Assembly (NCBI GenBank): GCA_034231615.1
Contig: CM067298.1
Location: 51,069,832-51,133,831 of the forward strand
Length of the DNA: 64,000 bases
From: Meghimatium bilineatum
Lineage: Eukaryota > Mollusca > Gastropoda > Stylommatophora > Philomycidae
Direction: 5' to 3'
The notes beneath the pieces are model-generated. The model had not been told where the DNA came from and did no database searches. It saw only the letters and a program-made list of their open reading frames with translations. Shown in pieces: positions 33,780 to 43,099 of the stretch; position 1 is the first letter of the stretch, and every line of letters starts with the position of its first letter. The translations under genes were made by a program, and so were the position numbers.

Positions 33780-34080
33780 ATCAGACACGAAAACGTCAGA
33801 AGACTAACAAACACAATAACAATTCTGGATTACATCAGAAGACAACAGATTACGTGATTTCTGAATGCTTCGAAACTACCATTAGACAGTACCCCTCAAA
33901 AAGCATTACTATACAGACACGGTTGATAAAAAGCCAGGGGGAGACCATGCAAACGATGGATTACAGAAATAAAAGAGTCAGTGAAAACAAACATATATGG
34001 AGCACACACAAAATTCATCTCCAGAGAACTCTTCTACCCCAAGGTATATCGGGGTCTAAAGCGACAATAAAAGATTAAGT
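33780..34080 (+). pseudogene. LINE C-terminal fragment (family K)
   Basis: Shifted frames read RRLTNTITILDYIRRQQIT, then STPQKALLYRHG and KARG.PCKRWI.EIKES. The same DNA, in the same order, is at 53880-54240. The pattern (I.WFGHV.RM....R.ALL.R..G...RGRP.KRW...I) is a LINE tail. Stops are present. Confidence 0.75.
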
Positions 34081-34084
34081 ACTG

Positions 34085-34655
34085 TAGATGCTTGTATAAG
34101 AAGGGGACATTACCCTGACAACATTTTGGCTTACACTTACAGAGTTATTAAAGAGTTATTTCACTTCACTCTTCGATGAGTTTCATCATAGGGTAGATCT
34201 AGTTGATCTTTACTAATATTGTATTTTATGCATGAGAAGGTTCAGTTCTTTGAAAATTTGATTTCGTAGCTTGACTTCTACACTATTTATACTTTATTTT
34301 CCATATACAAGTAAGCCTGTTTGTAATTTATAACGTGATTTTTAAAACATATCAGATCTTGTTATATTTGATGACAGCATCATTTGCTGGGATTCATAAC
34401 GTATTATAACTATGAAGCTATATATGAACTATAGGCCTACCATAATTATAAAAACAATTCAATTTTGACAGAAATATAATAGAAAGTGATGAAGAAATTG
34501 AAAAAAAGTAACGACTGGTGCTGTTGTAATGAATTTGATATTGAAGTCTTTTTTTTCATACAACTACAGGAGTTCAACAATGAATCATATTATCCCTAGT
34601 GTTATGCTATATATTCTTGAAATATATCTTACAGACATGAGACACTACAGAACTA
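34085..34655. other. AT-rich stretch, nothing recognised
   Basis: No exon, RNA gene or repeat was assigned. Confidence 0.4.
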
Positions 34656-34659
34656 TGGA

Positions 34660-35870
34660 ACAATAATTTTAATAAGTGGTCGTCCTCTGTGCAAGTTGCT
34701 GTTTACAGATAAAATCGATCTTATGGCTGGCAGTGAGAAAGAACTTCAATAAATTACTTCTAGACTTGAAAAATACATGCGAAACTTCTGGTATGAATTA
34801 TCCATTGAGAAAAGCAAAGTAATGACAGAGATGACATTGTGACTCTAATTAACATCTGGCTGAATTGACAGAAACTAGAGCTAGTTGATACATTTGTGCT
34901 TCTTTTTCTGCGTTAGCTCTCTGATAGCCAACAGGAAATTTATACTATTTCCGCCAGGGAGCATGGAGTACGTTTTGCTGCTGGTCTCACAGCGGAAATG
35001 CGTTATTTTGCGCTTCGGCACATCCATTTATGACATGCTTTTAATTTATATGCAAACCCTGATATTACACTGGAGCAATATATATCACTTTGCACCCCAT
35101 ACATTTAAGTACTTAGGATCTTAAGTACTCAGCGATGGAAGGCTCATCATCATAATCAGTTCCATTCCGGCTGGCGTAGAAGATCGTTGTTGTTTCCCTG
35201 CTGTGCCAGGTTGTCAAACTGTTTATTATTTTCTCATGTTGTCGCCCTCTGTCTCTGTTATAATAATTCTTTATGGAATATACTTTATATTACAATAATA
35301 TTTTATGGAAGTCCTAACACAGAAATAAAGACTAGACTTGAATCGGTCTCGACTGTATTCTCCAGGTTAAACATAATTTGAGTATCAAAAAAGGTACAGC
35401 AATAAAGGTAAACATAAATACATCTCTAACAATATATATTCGTACGGATGTGAGAGTTGGACAATTACAGTGGAAATGGTGAGGAGAATACATGAATAGA
35501 TATTACATACACATTTTGCACAACCATTATACAGAATATAAAAGCCACATATGTTAGAAACATAATAAATGCTCTTGCAGGTCAGCAAGAACATCCTGTG
35601 GCAACTCTGAAAAGTCACAAACTTGAGTGATGAGGTCATATGATTAAGCACGATTCCCTTTTCAAAACTATTCTGTAGAAATCAGTTGAGGCCGGAAGAC
35701 AAAGTGGAGGCCAAAGTAAATTATGGATTAATAAATTTTTTTTTAATGTATAGGATTACGATTCCTCACATTTAAACAAAGTAATGAGAACCGCGAGGCT
35801 AGACAGGATTGTTGTGTTGTTGTTTTCAGAGTGGCACCTTTACGAACCTGAAGGGTTATGAATTTTATGA
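34660..35870 (+). pseudogene. LINE RT fragment (family V) with nested LINE insertion
   Basis: The plus strand reads KLLFTDKIDLMAGSEKELQ (RT motif C region, FADD replaced by FTDK), LEKYMRNFWYELSIEKSKVM, then further on HTFKYLGS and VLSDG. It resumes at 35312 with PNTEIKTRLESVSTVFSRLN, CESWTIT, then HDSLFKTIL and AGRQSGGQSKLW. This is the order RFADDI.L..GS..EL..L...L......G.E.S.EKSKVM / FKYLGS..S.DG...TEI+TR+ / ESWT / HDSL.KT+L / GRRRGRQ. The gap at 35142-35304 is a later insertion with its own target duplication. A stretch at about 34860-35030 does not fit the family and may be another insertion. Confidence 0.82.
35142..35304 (-). mobile_element. Family G LINE 3' end inserted in the family V LINE
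   Basis: On the minus strand this 163-bp piece contains sequence shared with 19660-19790 (ttgttgtttccctgctgtgc versus ctgttgtttccctgtcgtgc). Its (ATGATG)-type tail is at 35143-35155. The 7-bp direct repeat atggaag flanks it (35135-35141, 35305-35311). Removing it rejoins the host LINE frame between SDG and PNTEIK, as expected for an insertion. Confidence 0.85.
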
Positions 35871-35929
35871 TGATGATCATAAAATTGATGTTGTGGTGCC
35901 TGGATTCCCAGAGCAGTGATCTCCACTAT

Positions 35930-36510
35930 TATGTATGGTTGTCGTAATCATCTACTCCCGATTCTGCAATCAAAGTTGGCTGCAACAGACCTCCAAATCT
36001 TTTGATTTGGTGTTGCAAGCTGCTAGACTAACCTGTCAATCTCGTTATGTTTCTATCTCACTTGTATCTTTGCCTACCTTTTGCTCACCTCCCCTCGAAT
36101 ATACACTCAAGTAATATTTTTCATTAGAAAAAAATAAAATGTCTAAAATACTTTATTTGTTTGATCTATATTTCCAATAATAGTTCTGTTTTAATACGAA
36201 GTGCTTCTTTCCATGTATTTCTATGTTTATGCTTTTTTCAGCGCATGTTCTGTAATTTTGCTGATTATCATGTTTATTTCTGGGTTTATATATAGTTCAT
36301 ATTCTTTACCTGATTTATCGACTTAATCTAATTTGTTGTTGTACTTCGTGTTCACTTTCTGCAAAAATGGACAGTGTATTTCGCAGACTGTTTATTATTT
36401 TTTCCACTAATCTTGAGTCCTGGTTTTCCATCTATATATTTAATAATGTTACATGTATAAATATTAAATAAGCGTGGTGATAAAATGCATCATTTTCTTA
36501 CCTCTCTATT
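35930..36510 (-). pseudogene. LINE fragment (family X) with internal deletion
   Basis: Both halves match 23060-24000 in order: the tail (ttgcctaccttttgctcacc region), then from about 36205 the segment antisense to motif C and beyond (ctttctgcaaaaatggacag, gataaaatgcatc). The piece corresponding to about 23360-23670 is missing here. The YADD region reads as a degraded version near 36380. Confidence 0.78.
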
Positions 36511-36514
36511 TATC

Positions 36515-38300
36515 GTTGTAAAACCCTGATATAACCAATTCGACTAGCGTCTCGGTTGAACAAGGCTTACCTCATCATAAGAGATACATTTTACTGAATT
36601 CACAAATTTTGGGATTCACTACTATTTTCCTTAAACTCGTTTCTTCCATATTTATAAACCCATATCCAGTCAGGTTTGTTACGTTTGAGATAAATCGCAA
36701 GTGTCAAAGAACAACTCAACGTACTAAAATTGTAAAGGCAGGGGGGTAACACATTGCAATAGACGAAGAAAACAGAAATATGTATGGAGTATCGTTAATA
36801 TTAAAAATATTACACAAGATACTCACAAAAACCACAATAACAGACTACATTTACACTAAAAACAGTTTCATCAGAATAAAAACAGGTTTATTACTGGAAG
36901 AAGTGACAAGATTTCAACTTTTAGCAGTGATCGAATTTCAACAAATAGTATGCTTAGATTAATTCAATTTTCGTGACCTCGCTGAACTCAGATTAAAAAC
37001 CATCGATGTGCGAGCTACACACTGATAACTCCTTCCCTACAGGGCTATCCAAGGGAATGGGGGTCATCAGTGTGTAGCCGGCGGATCGCTGAACCTGTCA
37101 GTAGACTTATCTACTGTGAAATGCGACTTTATCAATATTCCGTTTCGTTAAATGATGCAAGCATTTTGTTTCGTAAAAGGTGGCTACTGCTGCCCGTAAT
37201 ATACCCAAACACAAACGACAAAAGATTAATATATTCCATAAAGAGGCAAATATTATTAAAGGAAGAGAGATGCAAAGGTTAATAATAAAAGAGAGAGAAT
37301 AAGAAGCGAAGGAAGAAGGATACTGAAAAAGAGCTAAAATAAAAGCATAAGAACGAGTATGATCAAAGAATGAGTACAGAAATAAAACTAAATCTATTTA
37401 TCTCAATGATGAAATATTTTTCCAGTTCTGAAACTAAGTACACTAGAACTGATGATTCAGGATACTATATATGATGTTTCAACAGTCATCCAACGCGATT
37501 TATATCTTCAACGACGCGGTTTAGTGGGAAAATATTGACCGGTCCAATTTTTTTATGTTGTCTAATCATGATGGGATTTGTCTTCTCTACTACGTCCAAA
37601 TTTAACTGCTTCTTGTCTCTTTCTCCAATGTTCATTGATTGTTAGGGGATATATACCTGATAATAGTCGTATCATCAACCTCACCCTCATTTCTATCATT
37701 TATATTTATATTTCTCTTCAATAACTGTATACTCGCCACTTTGATTGCGTTACGGTGACCGTTGAATACTTGTTTGTGTCTGACTTATATTGTCACTGGA
37801 ATATGGCGCACTGTGGGCGACATTTTGGTATTCCAATGTTTAGATCCTTTTTAATCTGGTCTTAAAACAACGCAGGGATGAGGGAAGAGGAAGCTTCTGC
37901 CCAGTTTCATGCATCTAGACATTGTTCATATGTGTAAACTCACAATGATCGCCAGTCGGTTAGCTCCACTCTCTGTTCCATAGGTAAGACATAAATCTTT
38001 TTTCGAATTTAGTTATTGAAATTGACAGGATGAAGCTCTGCTTCAATCAATGTTTTGTCGATTTTCAGCAGCGCATCCCTACAACTATGATAGGGCACTG
38101 AAATGAAATGAAACAATACACTTAGCAGCAATAACTTTCAACATTTCTTAAATTCACACACACCTCAACTATCTACATCAGTTCCATGCAAATAGGCATA
38201 CATGCTTTTGATTCTTCAGTCATGCGTATTTTAACCTATTTTGTTTAAATAGTGAAGCTCTTTGCCGATTGGTAAGAATTCAAGTAGTATAACGATCTCG
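36515..38300. other. No gene; contains a hairpin
   Basis: GCTACACACTGAT at 37014-37026 and ATCAGTGTGTAGC at 37066-37078 form a 13-bp inverted repeat with a 39-base loop. The loop holds a smaller TTCCCT/AGGGAA pair. No gene or element was recognised around it. Open frames at 36780-36962 and 37070-37282 are unassigned. Confidence 0.5.
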
Positions 38301-38302
38301 GG

Positions 38303-38597
38303 TTAAAAATATAGGTTGGACAGGATGTCTGTAATAATTTCTTCAAAATATAGGTTGGACAGGATTTCTGTAATAATTTCTTCAAAATATAGGTTGGACA
38401 GGATTTCTGTAATAATTTCTTCAAAATATAGGTTGGACAGGATTTCTGTAATAATTTCTTCAAAATATAGGTTGGACAGGATTTCTGTAATAATTTCTTC
38501 AAAATATAGGTTGGACAGGATTTCTGTAATAATTTCTTCAAAATATAGGTTGGACAGGATTTCTGTAATAATTTCTTCAAAATATAGGTGGTACATG
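38303..38597. repeat. 39-bp minisatellite, seven and a half copies
   Basis: The unit ggatttctgtaataatttct + tcaaaatataggttggaca is almost invariant. Three overlapping frames on both strands (such as KKLLQKSCPTYIL) exist only because 39 is a multiple of three. It lies about 540 bp past the receptor stop codon. Confidence 0.96.
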
Positions 38598-39138
38598 GTT
38601 TCTGTCTGTCAAACTGACAATTGAAAAATCCTTTGTGAATACGTCGTAGCGACTGCTATAACAAAGTGTCCATTACTTTCACTGCAATATAAAACATCAC
38701 GCCACAGGCAATTGTATATCCGGATCATTCAGAAAGCAATGGCAAATTTCTGCACATGTACATTTCTGAGAAACTCACTACAGCCAAAAAATCCAAGGTT
38801 AATGATTATATCCTTAATAGCATATGCAACAATATTTTATATAAACATTTCCTAACACTCCTTAAAAGGGTAACCAACACTCCTTAAGAGCGTAACATAC
38901 AGTGGATATTTTTGTATGAGTAAAACATATCTTCGGAAACACAAGATCGGAACAAGTTTTTAACTGAAATAAAATATTTATAGCTAATTTACAGCATGTA
39001 CAACTGTCTTACGTCATATTTTAAATATCTTACAAACCATTTTTCAATTCATTTCAATAATACACAACATAAATTAATGAATATGTAGATCCATAGGCCG
39101 TTATTATGCTGTGCTTGAATAATTACTGAATCTCTTGT

Positions 39139-40254
39139 TCAAGCTGATTTTTCATGTGAAGATTTGACAAACAGTTCTTTAAACAATTGCTTGTATTTTG
39201 AACTCATATTGTAATAGAAAAAAATGTTGATGCTTGAGTTCACTGCCTGAAATGAGAAGGCAATAGACCATGTAGCCATGCATATATTAATGTACTTGCC
39301 CAAAATGTTGAACTCTGGTCCAACGGTAAAGGTTACCAAACAAATTATAGCTCCTGGTATGTAGCAGGCGATCAAAACGCTGGAAATAAAAACGATCATT
39401 TTCATGGTCTTCTGATCTCGTGTGGACATTGACTTGCATTGTTTTGTTCTAGAGATTGTTTTGTTGCGCCATTCTGAAGACTGTCTGAGTTTATTCACAA
39501 GAGAAAACGTGAAAATAATGACGGCAGCAAAAGATCCCATTCCAATTATGGAATGTAGAACATTCTCTAAACCCTCAACCATGCTTCTACTACTTGTAAA
39601 ACTTAGAGACAGGAGTGTTCTGTTCTTATGAGGGACGAACTTCCAGTCTAGATATGCAGTGGCGTAGTCAGGAATAAGAACGAGACAGTTCAGAAAGTAG
39701 ATCAGACATATAGTCAGTGTTGTTCTTTTCGGTGTAACAATTTGTTTCACTTTCAGAGGGAAGGCGGTGCAGACATATCTTTCTGCGGTAATGTAAGCGG
39801 TAATGTAGCTGGTGATTCTACAGAAACAAACGTGTGGCCACGCTCCTGATAGAAACAAAACTTCCACCGGTGTCCACGGAATTCCAGATGATGCGAACAG
39901 AGGATTTAAACCAATAGACACCCATTCTAAAGTAATAAGACAACACACATCGGAAATGGCAAGACTAAGAAATCCAATGTTGACAGTATTACTAAATCCT
40001 TGCTTGTAAAATATAATAATGTTTATAACGTTTGCTACTATTCCGAATATACCGATAATGCTACATATAAGAACATAGTTAATAACTTCAAATATTAACC
40101 TTCCTTCGTCGCTCAGAACTTTACCCACTTTTTTATCTAACATGGCAGTATGAGTAGTTGTTAGCGAAACATTAACTGTAGAGATGAACGTTTCTATTAA
40201 TGGTACCATTTGAAATCTTGGCGAGGTGGCACTAAAAGTTTGACCTCTAGTCAT
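39139..40254 (-). CDS. Class A GPCR of the gastropod chemosensory receptor type
   Basis: Intact single-exon frame of 371 codons. Seven hydrophobic helices are visible at about residues 57-83, 90-116, 140-162, 178-202, 232-256, 284-309 and 322-350. Landmarks: GIVANVIN with N75 (1.50), LAISD with D102 (2.50), E158-R159-Y160 (DRY), CYIPG in helix 6, and N343-IFF-Y347 in place of NPxxY, followed by SSKYKQLFKELF as helix 8. WPHVCFCRITSYITAYIT, PLKVK..VTPKRT, LDWKF.P.KNRTLL, RDQKT.KM and NSSINIFFYY are features of receptors reported as chemosensory in gastropods. N28-V-S and N211-R-T are possible glycosylation sites. No cysteine sits at the usual helix-3 disulfide position (residue 134); C143 and C145 are near. 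M16 is an alternative start. Ligand unknown. It stands alone, with repeats on both sides. Confidence 0.88.
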   Translation of the reverse strand: MTRGQTFSATSPRFQMVPLIETFISTVNVSLTTTHTAMLDKKVGKVLSDEGRLIFEVINYVLICSIIGIFGIVANVINIIIFYKQGFSNTVNIGFLSLAISDVCCLITLEWVSIGLNPLFASSGIPWTPVEVLFLSGAWPHVCFCRITSYITAYITAERYVCTAFPLKVKQIVTPKRTTLTICLIYFLNCLVLIPDYATAYLDWKFVPHKNRTLLSLSFTSSRSMVEGLENVLHSIIGMGSFAAVIIFTFSLVNKLRQSSEWRNKTISRTKQCKSMSTRDQKTMKMIVFISSVLIACYIPGAIICLVTFTVGPEFNILGKYINICMATWSIAFSFQAVNSSINIFFYYNMSSKYKQLFKELFVKSSHEKSA

Positions 40255-40634
40255 AATACAGAAAGGAGTCTTGTGAAGCGCCTTCTCTGGTATAGACTTA
40301 CAACGAGGATATATGATTTGTCTGTTAAATGACAGGCCGTGTCCCGTTTCGTTGAGAGTTACGGAGTAATATTTGGGTAATACGAGAAGAATGAAGTCAA
40401 TCGTCCAAGCAATGTGAGGTATTTTTTCCTGTTAAATGGCATGCATCTAACATTAGTCTTTAAGCTAGATTACATAACATACATGTTAACTAACACTAAA
40501 TAACTATTAGCATGAAGTAATAACGAATAATTGAATCTATCGAATAATCCAATCTTCGAGAGTGCATATTGTATATATAAATGTTTGTCTGCTAAACATT
40601 AATGTCAAAAACAGTAGTGGAGAAGAAACATAAA
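40255..40634. other. 5' flank of the receptor gene
   Basis: The region must contain the promoter or an upstream non-coding exon if the gene is expressed, but no TATA-type core or splice site could be chosen. Confidence 0.3.
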
Positions 40635-40965
40635 GAGATTGAAATATAACAACATGTCACAGTGATTTCAGAAGTAAATGTTGTATTGAAGTATAGTCTG
40701 TGGGGCAGACGTGCGCAGGCATAGAAGTCACGTTGTAAACCAAGAGGTACCTCACCTTGATCTTAGACTACATACCGACAGCAGACAGTAGTTTGAGAAT
40801 AGATGTAGAAGACGATGAAGAAGACGAAAGAAGAAAAAAATAATACCATAGCAGGATATATATTTGAATATACTGATCTTGGTCCATATTACCACAAATT
40901 AATAATATCTTTATTAAAATACAATGCAATGAACATCCATGCACTCAGTGTCCTCAAAGTTTATT
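40635..40965 (+). repeat. Dispersed repeat, copy 1 of a direct pair
   Basis: gagattgaaatataacaaca, gtggggcagacgtgcgcagg, tagactacataccgacagca and tggtccatattaccacaaat all recur in order at 41764-42091, at roughly 80-85% identity by eye. The spacing of the copies is 1.13 kb. Protein coding is not evident. Confidence 0.85.
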
Positions 40966-40994
40966 GGCACCGGCACATTTTGTGATAGCATATT

Positions 40995-41255
40995 CTCGGT
41001 CACAAAATGTTTATCTTCTAACTACTAATAACGAGTCTTGGTAAGCGATCACCGGCACAAAGAATATGTCTTCCAGTCATTTATAACAAATGATTCTTTG
41101 GTAGCGATCTCTGGCACAAAGAATTTGTCTTATAGCCATTTTAAACGAAATATTCATGGAAAACGATCTCTGGCACAAATAATCTGTCTTCCAACCATTT
41201 ATAACGACAGATTCTTGGGAAGCGATCTCTAGCACAAAGAATTTGTCTAGGCATT
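40995..41255. repeat. 59-bp degenerate tandem repeat, four copies
   Basis: The word cgatctctggcacaaagaat recurs at 41105, 41164 and 41223, with a first copy near 41046. Confidence 0.9.
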
Positions 41256-41267
41256 AATATTGAAAAG

Positions 41268-41335
41268 GGAGCCGCGGTAGTGCAGTGTCATTCAGATATA
41301 TACTCCTTCCGGTCTAACTCAGCATGTAAGACTCA
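41268..41335 (+). repeat. SINE head remnant
   Basis: gggagccgcggtagtgcagt matches the head of the SINE at 20780-21093. Box B is not clear. Confidence 0.45.
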
Positions 41336-41344
41336 ACTTACTAT

Positions 41345-41552
41345 TATTTATTTCTTTGACGTTCATTCTCAAACTCCTAAAGGATTTCTCCCATAGCAGG
41401 ACCATGATCCTATTAGATTTCCAGCAGTATGTAATCAAGTGAGCTGAAATGCGTTGGGCCACCGTTTTATTTGCGTCAGTTTTCGACATTTTCATCTTCG
41501 GTGTGCCACGCGATGTAACTCCCTCAACAGCATTCCCATCTTTTGTTTTCAT
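41345..41552 (+). repeat. Dispersed repeat shared with 30330-30480
   Basis: Both copies contain ggattt...gat/act-tagatttcca(a/g)cag and later a gttttatttg word, in the same order. A 77-codon antisense frame over it (41319-41552) has no recognised family. Confidence 0.55.
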
Positions 41553-41763
41553 TTGTTATCGTTCCTGAATTTTTATGAATTTTTCAGACTTTAGAGTATT
41601 TGCATTACTTCGTCTAGTATACTTTGTCTTTAATAACTACGAAAAATGATTTTACACTCGAGTATTGTCGGTAGTGTGATGCGATTCAGAAAATGAAATT
41701 GTATTCAAGTAATTGTGCCCTGCATTGAGTGTCGGAAGAAACAGCCAAGGACAGGTAGACGTG

Positions 41764-42091
41764 GAGATTGAAATATAACAACGTGTCACGGTGATCTCAT
41801 AAGTAAAAGCTCTGCTAAAGTGGGCATGTGGGGCAGAAGTGCGCAAGCATAGAGGTCACATTGTACACCAAGGGACACAGTACCTTGTTTTTAGACTACA
41901 CGCCGACAGCAAACAGTAGTATGAGAATAGGCGTAGAAGGCGATGAAGAAGACGAAAGAAGAAAAAATAAGACCATGGCATTATATATATTTATTTATAC
42001 TAATGTTGGTCCATATTACCACAAATGATAGTAATTTTTGTTCTAACAATATAATGAACATATATCCACTCAGTGTCCTCATAGTTTATTG
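41764..42091 (+). repeat. Dispersed repeat, copy 2, interrupted by a LINE
   Basis: Pairs with 40635-40965. It ends at agtttattg (42083-42091), where the LINE has inserted, and resumes at 42438 with agtttattggcacatttt. Copy 1 has aagtttattggcac at the same place, so the undisturbed site is known. Confidence 0.85.
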
Positions 42092-42437
42092 ATCCTAGCT
42101 CCTGGGAGACTACAGCACTTGATCGCTCAGCCTGGCACACCCAGATCACTGCTGGCATCACAACATTTGAAAAAGAAAGAACACTGCTGGCAATCCACAA
42201 GCACAAGAAGCGGAAGGACAAATTATAAAATTATCCTACTCTGAACCTTCATCACTCCTTCATGCACTGCAATAGAACTTTCCGTGCACGAATCGGATTA
42301 ATCGGGCATCTACGAACTCACAAACCAAATTAATTACCAATTTTAATTATTATTTATTGTTTTTTTTTTCCAATCGCATGTAATGTTTTTCATGCCATGC
42401 TCATCTTCGCTTGCGAAGGAAGAACAACACCATCATC
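42092..42437 (+). mobile_element. LINE 3' end (family N) with perfect 9-bp target duplication
   Basis: The frame reads DRSAWHTQITAGITTFEKER, TLLAIHKHKKRKDKL, then FMHCNRTFRARIGLIGHLRTHK, a C2H2-like end found in a widespread mollusc LINE tail. The 3' untranslated part carries a cttcgcttgcgaag hairpin followed by a catcatc tail. The flanks are agtttattg on both sides (42083-42091 and 42438-42446). Relatives are at 50715-51525 (-) and 55816-56335 (+). Confidence 0.9.
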
Positions 42438-42449
42438 AGTTTATTGGCA

Positions 42450-43095
42450 CATTTTAAATAGCTAATTTGATGTAATACAGATAACTAAAACTATGGTCCT
42501 GGCGACGATTACGCGGAAATATGCTACTATGAAGCATGGAAACTAAAATTGCGAGTATATTCACCATCGTCGACTACCTAATAATATTCTATCGGAAAAA
42601 AGTCACGTATTAATCCAGAGCTGTGGATATTTACCAACATTTAAAGATTCATATTCGACAGATTTGCAAGCTTTTCTGAGACTTCGGAAATTCCAGATGA
42701 CTATGTTAATCAGAATATTTATGAAATGTGAAATGTCGCGAATTAGTAAGTCTCCAAGCATAGGTAGAACTCTGCCATGACTATCTTGCAATTTCAAAAC
42801 ATGATACAGATAAATAGATTTATTCCTCTCAGCAATCAGGTATGGGTCTTCATTTCGTTTCATAACAAGGATTGACCATAATCATTGGATGGAATAGCCA
42901 AGCAAATACGCATACATCTATTTTTTCAACCACTTGCGACATACATGGCAGTGGTTGTGTTACAATCTTCATCCCCTCTATTGGTAGTCTTCTTCGTTTT
43001 CTTCTTGTTCTAATTTTAACTACACAGAAAATCCGGTTTCTAAATAAATGCTGCTGTATTAGAAAGCTCATCAGTGCTCATATACATTTTTCTGC
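42450..43095. other. Nothing recognised
   Basis: Frames of 73-86 codons overlap on both strands with no motif. Confidence 0.35.
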
Positions 43096-43099
43096 AGAT

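Noticed and set aside
38245-38624. Three repetitive open frames of about 100 codons
   Set aside because: They arise from the 39-bp minisatellite, whose period is a multiple of three; no other coding support.
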